DNA of 64,000 nucleotides from CAXXOK01 sp963675655 (GCA_963675655.1 OY776489.1:3392043-3456042); one strand, 5' to 3'; numbered from the stretch's first letter, positions 42,245-51,389 are shown. The notes: a model not told the origin generated them from the sequence alone. Numbers and translations: made by a program.

Positions 42245-43852
42245 TCACCTCGGGTATAACTTTCGGTATTCATTCGGGCTTACGCCCGTTTCCTTTTTAA
42301 ATGTCTTTAAAAAGTGCTTTCCGTCACGGTAGCCAACCGCCTCGCATATTTCCTGAACGGTCATGCGGGTGGTGCGCAGCATTTGCCGCGCTTGTTTAAT
42401 CCGCGTTTCCGTAAGGTATTCCACCACCGTCTGCCCCGTCTCCTTTTTAAACAGCGTTGTAAAGTAACTGGGGTTAAAGCCGACATGTTCGCTGATTTCG
42501 TCCAGCGATAAATGCTGCTGATAATGGTCCTGAATATATTGTTTTGCCATATTGATAGGCCGTGTATTACTGCTGCTGACCAGCTCCTGATATTCCCCGA
42601 TCATACCCAATGCCTGCTCTTTAAAGACGGAAAAAAGGCGCTCTACGCTGCCGCATTGCTCTGCCAGCGTTTGAAAAGCTGCTTCGCTGCGTATCCGTTT
42701 TGCAGCATCGGCAATGTTCTTTTGCATCAGGTTACGCTGCGTCGCATCATAAATGGCATGATAACCGCTGATCGCCATATCATACAGCTGATAGCCCGCA
42801 AGTTTATACGCCTGCAGCTCGCTTTGGTAACGTTCCAGACTATCCTGTATGTTTTCCCTGTCCATCACATCAATGAGCGATTCCATACTGGTGGAAAAAG
42901 TCGAAAGCATTGCCTGCCGGGGAAATTCCGCCTCGGTTACGGGTTGTTCAAACAATACGGAGTGGCGGTCGTTTAAGCGCTGATCCAGCATTCTACGCGC
43001 CAAAGCCATGGCTTCGTTTAGCGCGCCGCAACCCTCGCAAGGCGGCGCTATCGCCATGGATAGCCGCAGGCGGCTGAACAGGCTGAATTCCACCCGCAGT
43101 TCCTTTAATGTATTAAGCAATTCCGTGCGGATCGCACGCAGTTCTTGTTTGGGCGCGCCTAGAATACCCCATACGAAATAGCCGTTCTCCAACACCTCAA
43201 TATCATGGCAAAGCGGCTGTACATGCTTCTGCAGCAGCGCCCACATTGATTCCTTAAGCCCTGTGCTGATATCCGCTTTAATCTCCGTATCCAACTCGGC
43301 CGAATCCAACGCATCCGCTTTTAAAACAAACAGGCTGAGCGCGTCATCCGGTGTAAAGTGGAATTGATAGGCATCATTTAGCACGGCGATATCCGACTCA
43401 GTTACCACATGCTGGTCGAGCAAATCGCGCAGCAGGGTTGAACGGATCACATGCTCGTTGCTCTGCACCACCGTGCGGCGGCCGTGGCGGATATGAATTT
43501 TATGCAGCGTTTCCTGTAAATTTTCCCGATTGATGGGCTTTAATAAATAATCGCATACGCCATATTGGATGGCGGTCTGTGCATATTCAAATTGCCGGTA
43601 TCCGCTGATAATTACAAACTCGATTTCCGGAAACAGCTCCCGTGCTTTTTGCAATAAAATCAGTCCGTCATATCCGGGCATTTTAATATCGCTGATCACC
43701 AAATCAGGATGGTGGAGCCGAATTAAATCCATTGCAGCGATGCCGTTATGCGCCACGCCGACCAGCTTCATATCGTGGGATTCCCACTCTGCCAGACGGC
43801 TGATTAAATCGCATACCTTCGGCTCGTCATCCGCCAGAACCACCTTAATCAT
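42245..43852 (-). CDS. YesN-type response regulator, AraC-family output
   Basis: This is a 535-residue regulator. The receiver domain (1-120) has the acidic pair at 8-9 and phospho-acceptor Asp55 in LVISDIKMPGYDG. A long middle linker of about 300 residues follows, and the C-terminal ~100 residues form a two-HTH AraC DNA-binding domain (LSLDEISEHVGFNPSYFTTLFK and TVQEICEAVGYRDGKHFLKTFK). It pairs with the kinase whose gene starts at its stop codon. The likely target is the mgl-GH3-GH42 operon immediately downstream. AGAGGGG precedes the ATG. Confidence 0.93.
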   Translation of the reverse strand: MIKVVLADDEPKVCDLISRLAEWESHDMKLVGVAHNGIAAMDLIRLHHPDLVISDIKMPGYDGLILLQKARELFPEIEFVIISGYRQFEYAQTAIQYGVCDYLLKPINRENLQETLHKIHIRHGRRTVVQSNEHVIRSTLLRDLLDQHVVTESDIAVLNDAYQFHFTPDDALSLFVLKADALDSAELDTEIKADISTGLKESMWALLQKHVQPLCHDIEVLENGYFVWGILGAPKQELRAIRTELLNTLKELRVEFSLFSRLRLSMAIAPPCEGCGALNEAMALARRMLDQRLNDRHSVLFEQPVTEAEFPRQAMLSTFSTSMESLIDVMDRENIQDSLERYQSELQAYKLAGYQLYDMAISGYHAIYDATQRNLMQKNIADAAKRIRSEAAFQTLAEQCGSVERLFSVFKEQALGMIGEYQELVSSSNTRPINMAKQYIQDHYQQHLSLDEISEHVGFNPSYFTTLFKKETGQTVVEYLTETRIKQARQMLRTTRMTVQEICEAVGYRDGKHFLKTFKKETGVSPNEYRKLYPR

Positions 43853-44354
43853 CCGTTGCCCCTCTCTTTGCTGCCTTTTCCATATGGCAACAGTTCCTGT
43901 TCTCTTCCGTACTCACGCTATAAAAACATCTTCACATGCTTTGAAAAAAAAGTCAAGAATAACGTACGGCTGCCGTCCTTCCATATACCCCCCTTTCCTA
44001 CCATATTTAATTTCGTCGTTTTATTCACTCTCAAAATCGTGCTACCCGGTGATATTCCTTTCGTATAAGCTCTGGTCACCGCATTTTAGCTGCAAATATA
44101 TTCGCCTTTAGACTCGCATGCATCCCATCAATTTGTAAAAGCAGTGTCTCGCCCCTCGATTTAAATCGCTATTTGTGTCTTTGTATGTACAATTTTACTT
44201 TAGGGCGAATTGTTAACATCTGTCTGAGTCTTCAACAGCCTCTATTGTCACTTTCCCACATATCTACTTACGATTTTAGCATTTTAGAGCCGGTTATTTA
44301 AAATTCCGGTGATTTATCAACAGAAAACGCGCGAAAGATCATGCGCTTTTAGCT
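43853..44354. other. Intergenic region upstream of the response regulator
   Basis: AT-rich and non-coding as far as I can see. On the minus strand a TTCAAA-17-TATAGC pair ending near 43920 could be a weak promoter for the regulator gene. I see no other structure I would defend. Confidence 0.4.
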
Positions 44355-44383
44355 TTGAAATGTTTTATCCATGTTGCTATAAT
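44355..44383 (+). promoter_or_regulatory. Promoter upstream of the MATE pseudogene
   Basis: TTGAAA (44355-44360) is 17 bp from TATAAT (44378-44383). It looks intact although the gene behind it is broken. Confidence 0.6.
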
Positions 44384-44477
44384 ACAATCAGTTCTATAGG
44401 ATGATTCATTTGATCGAGCAGCACATGCGTAAGTTCAGATCGCTTGACTTGCGCTATTTTTTATAGGAGGAATTTTT

Positions 44478-44735
44478 ATAGAAAATGCACACAGGCGTAA
44501 CAGCGCCTATATAGCCAAAGAGCCTATTGGTAAATTGCTGTTTTCCTTCTCGGCGCCCTGTATATTGGCCATGTTGGGCAGCAACCTGTACAATATGCTC
44601 TGGGTAGAACTTGTAACCGCTTCGCTTACTGCTTTTTTGACGGTTTTTCTTATTTCCGGTGAATTGCGGAAGATACGTACACATCAGCAAATACATTGCA
44701 ATCAATCGCAAACTGCGCTGATCTGCTACCTCTAA
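44478..44735 (+). pseudogene. MATE-family efflux transporter remnant
   Basis: A good AGGAGG (44465-44470) is followed 7 nt later by ATA at 44478 where ATG is expected. The reading frame then gives a typical MATE N-terminus (YIAKEPIGKLLFSFSAPCILAMLGSNLYNM) and jumps directly to a C-terminal-like helix and tail (LTAFLTVFLISGELRKI). Only ~85 codons remain of a normal ~450, so most of the gene has been lost by an internal deletion and the start codon is mutated. Its promoter survives upstream. Confidence 0.75.
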
Positions 44736-45171
44736 CCACTGGAGTAATAAGAGAATAATGCAAACTTTGCTCTGTTACCATGTAAAATGGATCATTTGCT
44801 CTTTTCTATCAGCATCCGGTTTTTGCTTCTTCCCTATCAATCATTTACATGTCAATTGCCGTTTTATTATACTGGATGCGCATAAACGAACATAATACGG
44901 AGCTCTTGCTTTATGCTTGTTATGCAGCCACCAACATTCATATTCATCCGATAAGCGTAATGAAGCCCGTTAGTAGCAGCTTGCTATAACGGGCTTCATA
45001 GAGAATTCAATAGAATATCATCGATAGTATTAATCCTATAAACCATGTCACGACGGGCATTGGTACAGTCATCCCCATGGCGGACATCAAGTTTACGGGG
45101 TTAAATTTTTATCATAAATTGCGTGCCGATTCGTTTATACTCCAACATGATCCTATTGGTGGCAGTCGGCG
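44736..45171. other. Intergenic with one perfect hairpin
   Basis: ATGAAGCCCGTTA (44960-44972) pairs perfectly with 44987-44999 across a 14-nt loop, without a strong U-run on either side. No gene is visible. It may be a weak terminator for the minus-strand gene ending at 45172. Confidence 0.5.
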
Positions 45172-45948
45172 CTAATCAAAGATTGGGTAATCATCCGGCG
45201 GCGTTAAGACCCCCGTATGCACATAATCCAATTTTCCGATATGGTCATAACGAACGATTTCATAAGAAGGCAGTAAATCGCCGCCATCTCTTGCCATGAG
45301 CACATAGCATTTTCCGTTTTCAAACACGACTACTTTATCATCATAATCCTTAGCTACAAAGTAATCCTCCCGATTGAGCTGCGCCGTTGCCGAGTGCTCC
45401 ATTACCGCACCGGACAGAACATACAGTACAGCAATCGTAACCGCCAGATACCCAATGCCCAACGCCATACGCTCGTTGATTTTGTGGTCATCCTGTACTT
45501 TTTCGCGATATTGAGCCCATTTTTCGCTCAGTTTCTTTACATTTTTACCATGTGCCATCATTTTGATAAACGCTTCCGCCCATTCAAACAGCATGATGCC
45601 CAGCAAAATCCAGTTCTTGGCTTCAAAACGATCCAGTAATAGAACAGAAAACACAACCGCCGTTATCATAACAATGGAAAAACGGGCGAGCCGGATAATT
45701 TCCGCATCTTTGGACATTCTGCACAGGACAAGGCCAAACGCAGGAATCATCAGCACCTGCCAGAATTTATAAATCAACCCGATCAACATTGCAATAATAT
45801 CGGGCGCGTCAATTTCGACCAACTCGTCCGGCAAGGCATAGGCTGCCAGCGAACCATCCAGATATAAATACGTAAGATAATATGCCATACCTGTTAAAAA
45901 AGCGAGGATTATGCCGTTTTCCAGTAGTTTTGACCAGTATTCCTTCAA
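45172..45948 (-). CDS. Membrane protein of unknown function
   Basis: This 258-residue protein has about five hydrophobic segments (roughly 11-30, 52-77, 88-105, 112-130 and 163-185), with a charged loop at 131-160 and a soluble C-terminal domain of ~70 residues (YFVAKDYDDKVVVFENGKCYVLM, then a PPDDYP tail). Translation starts at TTG 45948, supported by AGGAGGG 7 nt upstream. It has its own promoter at 46043-46072. I recognise no family. The C-terminal part looks like a small beta-rich domain. Confidence 0.75.
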   Translation of the reverse strand: MKEYWSKLLENGIILAFLTGMAYYLTYLYLDGSLAAYALPDELVEIDAPDIIAMLIGLIYKFWQVLMIPAFGLVLCRMSKDAEIIRLARFSIVMITAVVFSVLLLDRFEAKNWILLGIMLFEWAEAFIKMMAHGKNVKKLSEKWAQYREKVQDDHKINERMALGIGYLAVTIAVLYVLSGAVMEHSATAQLNREDYFVAKDYDDKVVVFENGKCYVLMARDGGDLLPSYEIVRYDHIGKLDYVHTGVLTPPDDYPIFD

Positions 45949-46042
45949 GTGCTGACCCTCCTACATAGTATCCATTTCCTTTTACTTTGCTTTTTATGGC
46001 TTATTAAGCATGCTTTGAAGTGATTATTCATAATCTGTACTC

Positions 46043-46072
46043 ACTATACGATGTACATCCTAAATGCGTCAA
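46043..46072 (-). promoter_or_regulatory. Promoter for the membrane protein at 45172-45948
   Basis: On the minus strand TTGACG (46067-46072) and TATAGT (46043-46048) have an 18-bp spacer, with about 95 bp to the TTG start. The rest of the 45949-46259 gap holds only this and the terminator at 46203-46232. Confidence 0.6.
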
Positions 46073-46202
46073 GATTTAATTTGTCGTTTTGCTTATTGAA
46101 TATGCTCTTTTTCTCTTTTATTCATCAACATCGCGGCAAACGGATACTATTGCCAAACGATGAAAAACGGATGCGAGATGTTCTGTCACCCCTCCAAAAA
46201 TA

Positions 46203-46232
46203 CCAAAGGATGAGGCAAGCCTCATCCTTTGG
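46203..46232 (-). terminator. Terminator after the phosphatidylserine-decarboxylase-like gene
   Basis: CCAAAGGATGAGG pairs perfectly with CCTCATCCTTTGG (13 bp, 4-nt loop); on the minus strand TATTTTTGG follows. Confidence 0.8.
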
Positions 46233-46259
46233 CGAAATGCATTAGAGTATAATTCAGCT

Positions 46260-47543
46260 CTATTGCAGCGACAGGACTCCGTATTCTTCGCCCATCAGCA
46301 TATGCTGATACCCTGATGTGCTTTCGTCCGCTGGAACCGTCATGTTGAAATTCACCTGCTGCTGAAACAGCAATACAATATCCGAACCGCCAAACAGGAA
46401 TGTGCCCATCGGGTCGCCCTTTTGCACCTGCGCGCCGACCTGCACGTCATCTTCAAAGTTTACGGAGGAAACCTGCGACATGCCGATCGGCATTACCGCT
46501 ACCAGCCCGTATTCCGCCGTATCGACAATAACGCATCCTCGCGTTTCAATCGTCTGCCAGCCGGGGGTGGAATCCAGCAGTACATACTTACCCAAGTCCG
46601 CATCCCACTTGGTGATGCCGCCTGCCGCATCATCCGCAGGGATAATGTACACATCTTTCACCGTCCCGCTGACCGGGAAATGATAGCGGTGATAATCGTT
46701 CACATCCAAGAAGGTATGGGTCAGCGTGCCGTTTGCAAACGCTTCCGTGTAGGCACTGTTTGGCCCCAACAGGTTCGGGATGGAGTTGAAATACTCCGAT
46801 TTAATCTGCACGCCTCCCTGCTGTACAATGTTGGAGTTTTCATCAATCGCCCATACCCCCTGTGGCTTTGAATCCGCAGGCAGTACTACCACAGCGGCAT
46901 TCTCCGGCGAAGCGACAGGCCTTACATCTGGCGAAACCAGATAGCGGGAGAAGAAATCGTTAAACGAATGCCAGTTGTCCGGCGATTCATACCAACCGTT
47001 GGACAAGCCGAAGCGGTCATCCGACAACGCCAGTTGGTAGTAGGTATCATTCCAGGATACCGCAGTGCTCAGGTATTCGCCCCACTGCTTGGTAAATTGA
47101 ATTAGCCATGTACGGTACGGCTCTATATACTGGATAGAGTTGTTATAATAGCCCTTCCCCTCCAGCGCCTCCAGCGGTTGATCGCTGATGAAGTAGATAT
47201 AATCGATACTCTGGTCAATCTGCTCATATAACTTTGTATACGGCAGGTTATTCAGAATATTCCACGGCATCGCCAGCGACGCCCAATCGACATACAGGTA
47301 AAAATCGTCCAGTGTTTGCGCGGGGTTGGTAACGGGGTCCGGATTCTGCTCTTTTCCCTGCGCGATGGATTGAATCACCATCTGCTTGAGGTCGGCATTA
47401 TGATCCAGCATTGTAATTAACTGCTGCGTAATCGGCTGATATTGCGGCTCACCTGCCAGCGCCGCAGTGCCGACGCAAGAGGTAATAACAAGTATCAAGG
47501 CAACCAGTATCGATAGTTTCCTTATGGCTTCAAATCGTTTCAT
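46260..47543 (-). CDS. Secreted phosphatidylserine-decarboxylase-family protein
   Basis: This is a 427-residue exported protein. The N-terminus is a signal peptide containing ITSC (residues 20-23, a possible lipobox) and also a possible signal-peptidase I site after AALA. A ~150-residue unknown region precedes a PSD domain: FNDFFSRYL (194-202), PAD with Asp224, DYHRYHFPVSGTV (283-295, His285/His288), VQKGDPMGTF and FGGSDIVLLF with Ser387. These match the Asp-His-Ser set of PSD, where the Ser of a GST motif self-cleaves to a pyruvoyl group; here it reads GSD. Classic PSD is a cytoplasmic-face membrane enzyme making phosphatidylethanolamine, so an exported version is odd. Start ATG 47543 has GGAGG 7 nt upstream. 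It is 60 bp downstream of the C69 dipeptidase. Confidence 0.82.
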   Translation of the reverse strand: MKRFEAIRKLSILVALILVITSCVGTAALAGEPQYQPITQQLITMLDHNADLKQMVIQSIAQGKEQNPDPVTNPAQTLDDFYLYVDWASLAMPWNILNNLPYTKLYEQIDQSIDYIYFISDQPLEALEGKGYYNNSIQYIEPYRTWLIQFTKQWGEYLSTAVSWNDTYYQLALSDDRFGLSNGWYESPDNWHSFNDFFSRYLVSPDVRPVASPENAAVVVLPADSKPQGVWAIDENSNIVQQGGVQIKSEYFNSIPNLLGPNSAYTEAFANGTLTHTFLDVNDYHRYHFPVSGTVKDVYIIPADDAAGGITKWDADLGKYVLLDSTPGWQTIETRGCVIVDTAEYGLVAVMPIGMSQVSSVNFEDDVQVGAQVQKGDPMGTFLFGGSDIVLLFQQQVNFNMTVPADESTSGYQHMLMGEEYGVLSLQ

Positions 47544-47602
47544 CCTTAATCCTCCATTTACATTATCGCATGTCTCAAGAGGCATTCATCCGGTTTCCGC
47601 TT

Positions 47603-49054
47603 TCATTTGTTTTTACTGGGATCGTCATGCATCGCTGATGCGCCCATCCCCTCGATGTTCCAGTTGATGATTTTGGGAATCAGGGCATTGGTTAAGGTTC
47701 TTGCGTCTTCCAGCGCGCTATCTGCAATATCCGCAAACAGTTGCGCAGCCACGTCTCCGCTGTAACCGGAATCAATATACGCTTGATCCATCTGCGGCAT
47801 ATTGGCAATCAGCTGTTCTTCCAGCGCCCGCCAATGCATGCGAATCGGGTATCCCCAGTTGGTTCTATCCAGCGAACCCAGTGTATTGAGCCAGCGGTAA
47901 ACGGAATACGCGCTGTTCTCATCATACGTATTGCAATCATAGGTGTAAGCCGCGGGTGTCTGCGTCAGGTTGCCGTACATCGGCAGGAAAACGCTGAATT
48001 CGGAATTGGCCAGCGCCACCCAATATACAATCGGCAGATTGGGACGATACCAGAACAGATGCACCGTAAAGGCGCGGTTGATGCCGATTGGCCGCCATTG
48101 ATCATGTTCGTTTACGTTATAACATGTATCTTCAAAACGGTAACGTGTCAGCTCCATCACCTGCTGCAGCTGTACAGGTTGGTCGGGTGTAAAGAAGATA
48201 TCATACGTATGGTTTACATCATACTCTTTTTCCTGCGAGGGCGCAAAGTACCGCTGCCCCGCCCATACCCGTATCTGGCTATAATCCCGGTGGGGAGAGC
48301 CATAGGTAAGCGCTGCATGCGGCTGCCCATCCACCGTGGCTAAAAAACCATTATCCTTTGCCAATTGCCAGAAGTCCGGAGAAGCGATGACCTGATCGGT
48401 ATCTTCCACATCCGCACAGCCAATCATCGCATCGTTGGCAATCACCGCTGCTTTATCGTCCGGTATCTTTACAGCCAGCCAATGGTGACCGGAATAGATT
48501 TCGATATACCAAGCCTCCGTATCATCGGCAATCACAACGCCATTGCCTTCAGCGCTGCCATACTCGGTAACAATGCGGCCAAGGCGCTCAATGCCCTCGC
48601 GCGCCGTTTGTACATACGGTATCACCGCTGTCGGAATCGACTCTTCCGCTATACCGTTTGTGACATACGGATCATATTTCAAAACGTCTTCCCCGCCATA
48701 GATACTTTCCGTAGCCGTGATGGATACGCCGTATTCGTTGAGCGCGCTTTCCGCCCATACGCCAACGTCCATGCTGGGAGCTGCGGGGGTCATAACATAC
48801 TGGCAGCTCTCTGCGGGCAGTTCAATCGTAAAGCCATTATGCTTGCTGACAAACACATAAGGTTCATCCAACGTTTGCGCCGGTACGGTAATGATTTGCG
48901 TTGTTTCAAACTCTTCCCCGTCGGCGGTGCGGCCATAGATCAGTGAACCGTCGGCGCTGGCGTCGCGGCCAACAATAATCGTCGTGCAGGCACCGGCAGC
49001 TGAAGGCGCCACCAGCAACATCACAAGCAAGAGAGCAGCCCATTTCTTCAACAT
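47603..49054 (-). CDS. Secreted C69-family dipeptidase
   Basis: This 483-residue Ntn-hydrolase of peptidase family C69 (PepD-like) cleaves dipeptides. The signal peptide ends AAGA followed by Cys23 (GACTTIIVGRDASADGS), so export processing itself would expose the catalytic N-terminal cysteine. Downstream family motifs include YGRTADGEE, GVSITATESIYG, EAWYIEIYSGHHW and the late DRTNWGYPIRMHW. It is followed by the phosphatidylserine-decarboxylase-like gene, probably in the same transcript. A role in scavenging peptides in the wall space is inferred. Confidence 0.9.
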   Translation of the reverse strand: MLKKWAALLLVMLLVAPSAAGACTTIIVGRDASADGSLIYGRTADGEEFETTQIITVPAQTLDEPYVFVSKHNGFTIELPAESCQYVMTPAAPSMDVGVWAESALNEYGVSITATESIYGGEDVLKYDPYVTNGIAEESIPTAVIPYVQTAREGIERLGRIVTEYGSAEGNGVVIADDTEAWYIEIYSGHHWLAVKIPDDKAAVIANDAMIGCADVEDTDQVIASPDFWQLAKDNGFLATVDGQPHAALTYGSPHRDYSQIRVWAGQRYFAPSQEKEYDVNHTYDIFFTPDQPVQLQQVMELTRYRFEDTCYNVNEHDQWRPIGINRAFTVHLFWYRPNLPIVYWVALANSEFSVFLPMYGNLTQTPAAYTYDCNTYDENSAYSVYRWLNTLGSLDRTNWGYPIRMHWRALEEQLIANMPQMDQAYIDSGYSGDVAAQLFADIADSALEDARTLTNALIPKIINWNIEGMGASAMHDDPSKNK

Positions 49055-49340
49055 CCAGATACACCCCTTTTCAGTTTTTCTGTTTGTTATTCACGTATGA
49101 TAGCACCGATTGTCATCATCAATTGCTGGGACAATTCCCGGATGCGGGTAATTATGCAGTACTAGTGTTTTTATAACGATTAGCTTCAATATAGCACAGC
49201 AGAAACAGCACCGTCAAGGATGTTCAGCGCCAATATTCTCCATTCACTTTTCCTCTTATACCGCCGCTCTTTACCCGCCGATACTATACGCAGCCAAACA
49301 GCCTTGCGATAAGCCATAATATCATATAGAACACAAAAAA
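49055..49340. other. Intergenic upstream of the C69 dipeptidase gene
   Basis: About 286 bases, part of a longer 444-base gene-free stretch. A minus-strand TATCAT near 49098 could be a -10 element without a convincing -35. I see no small gene I would support. Confidence 0.4.
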
Positions 49341-49386
49341 ACACAGGAATCCATAAGCGACTCACGTTGCTTTTAGATTCCTGTGT
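49341..49386 (-). terminator. Long terminator of the CUT1 transporter operon
   Basis: ACACAGGAATC (49341-49351) pairs with 49376-49386, and an inner arm AAGCGAC/GTTGCTT extends the stem. On the minus strand it is followed by TTTTTTTG. It lies ~110 bp past the stop of the last permease gene. Confidence 0.85.
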
Positions 49387-49498
49387 GTTGTTGTACTGTC
49401 GCCATTTCAGCCGGTAACACGTAAAGATATACTCCACCGGCTTTGCCAGATCGTCCCCTTATCAATGTCCATGTCCGGTTTGCACCGGAAAATAGCAT

Positions 49499-50386
49499 TT
49501 ATCCCTTTACGCTTCCCAATACGATGCCCTTCACAAAATACTTTTGTAGGAAAGGATACACCATGATAATCGGGAGTGACCCCAGAAAAATCTGCGCGGA
49601 GCGTAGTGTACGATCCGATATAGTCGCCAGCTGCTGTATTTCCTCGCGGCTCAGCATGCTGTATGAGCGCTGCACAACGATGGTTTGAATATAACTTTGC
49701 AGAGGGTAATGATCCGGATTGTTCATCAGGATGAGACCGTCAAACCAACTGTTCCAGTGCCCCACCAGCGAGAACAGCAATACTGTAGCAATCGCAGGCA
49801 TGGACGTAGGCACGTAAATGCCCCACAGTACGCGCCATTGGCCTGCGCCGTCTATGCAGGCAGCCTCAGCCAATTCTTTTGGAATTTCTCTAAAAAAGTT
49901 AAGCATGAGGATAACACTGAATACAGGCACAGCGCCGGGTAACACCAACGCCCAAATCGTATCCAGCAGATGGTACTGGCGGATTGCCATATACCAGGGA
50001 ATCAAACCGCCGCTGAACAGCATAGTGATAAAGAACAGCCATGCGTAAACCGAGCGCGCCCGGAAATCCCGTTTTTCTTTTGAGAGCGGAAAGGCACTGA
50101 GGATAATCAGCAGAAGATTTACCGCGCCACCCAGCGCAATTCGCTCAACCGATACCAGCATGGATTGCCAGAATTGGCCGCGCTTGATGACATAATCATA
50201 CGAATTGAGCGAAAAATCTACTGGCCAAAAAGTAACCGCGCCTGTCGCCGCCGCCGCACTGGAGCTGAAAGAAATAGCAGCGATGTGGATGATCGGGATC
50301 AGGCAGGATAGCGCCGCCAACGACAAAATGAGGATATTCACAAGGTTAAACCAATCAAATGTTTTTACACGAGCCTTCGCTTGCAC
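49499..50386 (-). CDS. CUT1 sugar ABC permease (LplC/YtcP/MalG-like)
   Basis: This is a 295-residue permease with six hydrophobic helices and the EAA loop (ELAEAACIDGAGQWRVLWGIYVP). The GTG at 50386 is used because AAGGAGG lies 8 nt upstream; the longer frame would start inside the previous gene. It ends in KYFVKGIVLGSVKG, typical of LplC/YtcP proteins. It pairs with the LplB-like permease and the binding protein to import an oligosaccharide. No ATPase gene is present in the operon, so a shared MsmX-type ATPase encoded elsewhere is expected. Confidence 0.9.
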   Translation of the reverse strand: MQAKARVKTFDWFNLVNILILSLAALSCLIPIIHIAAISFSSSAAAATGAVTFWPVDFSLNSYDYVIKRGQFWQSMLVSVERIALGGAVNLLLIILSAFPLSKEKRDFRARSVYAWLFFITMLFSGGLIPWYMAIRQYHLLDTIWALVLPGAVPVFSVILMLNFFREIPKELAEAACIDGAGQWRVLWGIYVPTSMPAIATVLLFSLVGHWNSWFDGLILMNNPDHYPLQSYIQTIVVQRSYSMLSREEIQQLATISDRTLRSAQIFLGSLPIIMVYPFLQKYFVKGIVLGSVKG

Positions 50387-50399
50387 CCTTTCCACCTCC

Positions 50400-51296
50400 T
50401 TAAAAAATGCGGTAATCGGCAAAGTGGTAAGCACAGAAATAGGCTACTGACACAAACGCAAACGAAATTACCGATTTGAAAAGGCCGACTGCGGTCGCCA
50501 CGCCAAATTGCGCGTCCAACATGCCTATGCGGTATACAAATGTATCGATGATATCGCCTGATTCATACACTGTTGGGCTATACAGGTTAAACACCTGGTC
50601 AAAGCCCGCGTTTAGCAGATTACCAAGACTAAGCACCATCAGCAGTACAATAACCATGCGCATACCGGGCAGCGTTACATGCAGGGTTTGCTTCCACCGG
50701 TTTGCGCCGTCTATCTGTGCTGCTTCATACAGGTTCGGATCTATGCCCGTAATCGCAGCCAGATACACGATGGTACCGTATCCGAATTCCTTCCATGTTT
50801 CAGAGAAAATAAGCGTAAAGCGAAACCAGTGATTATCTCCCAGAAAAAAGATGGGGGTTCCGCCGGCTGTTTTAATCACCCTATTGATGAGCCCATCAGA
50901 AGGAGAGAGCATATCAATTAAAATGCCTCCAAGCACTACCCACGACAGGAAGTGAGGCAGATAAATCGTTGTTTGAATGACGCTCTTGAAGCGTTTGCCT
51001 CTCATTTCATTAATGAGAATCGCAAAAATAATCGGCACAATCAAGCCCAGCACAATTTTATAAGCGGCGATGACAACCGTATTATTGATAACGGATAAAA
51101 AGTTTGGCAGATGGAATACATAGTCGAAGTTGTCCAGCCCAATCCATTTCTGGGCACCGAACAACCCTTTGGCAGGGATAAATTTTTGGAAAGCAATCAC
51201 GATACCGGCCATAGGAATATAGTTAAACATAATCAGCAGGATGACGCCCGGCAGAATCATCAGGTGCAAAGGAAATTCCCGCTTCAGTTTTTGCAT
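50400..51296 (-). CDS. CUT1 sugar ABC permease (LplB-like)
   Basis: This 298-residue six-helix permease opens with PLHLMILPGVILLIMFNYIPMAGIVIAFQKF, highly typical of LplB/YteP. The EAA loop reads NLYEAAQIDGANRWKQTLHVTLPGM. GAGG is 9 nt from the ATG. It is the middle gene of the binding protein-permease-permease operon; its stop overlaps the ribosome binding site of the next permease. Confidence 0.9.
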   Translation of the reverse strand: MQKLKREFPLHLMILPGVILLIMFNYIPMAGIVIAFQKFIPAKGLFGAQKWIGLDNFDYVFHLPNFLSVINNTVVIAAYKIVLGLIVPIIFAILINEMRGKRFKSVIQTTIYLPHFLSWVVLGGILIDMLSPSDGLINRVIKTAGGTPIFFLGDNHWFRFTLIFSETWKEFGYGTIVYLAAITGIDPNLYEAAQIDGANRWKQTLHVTLPGMRMVIVLLMVLSLGNLLNAGFDQVFNLYSPTVYESGDIIDTFVYRIGMLDAQFGVATAVGLFKSVISFAFVSVAYFCAYHFADYRIF

Positions 51297-51333
51297 TTGC
51301 GTTCACCTCGTTTGACAGCTTCGTATAAGAGCA

Positions 51334-51373
51334 GGAAAGGGAAAGGTACCGATCCGGATGCCTTTCCCTTTCC
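51334..51373 (-). promoter_or_regulatory. Intercistronic hairpin between binding-protein and permease genes
   Basis: GGAAAGGGAAAGG pairs perfectly with CCTTTCCCTTTCC (13 bp, 14-nt loop) just after the solute-binding-protein stop. There is no U-run. The placement parallels the hairpin after mglB, consistent with raising binding-protein message relative to permeases. Confidence 0.65.
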
Positions 51374-51389
51374 AGACATGGAGGGTATA

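Noticed and set aside
44478..44735. A genuine short gene using an AUA start
   Set aside because: AUA starts are very rare, and the product joins the first and last parts of a MATE transporter with the middle missing.
49186..49437. 83-codon minus-strand frame between the C69 and permease genes
   Set aside because: It runs straight through the strong terminator at 49341-49386 and lacks a ribosome binding site.
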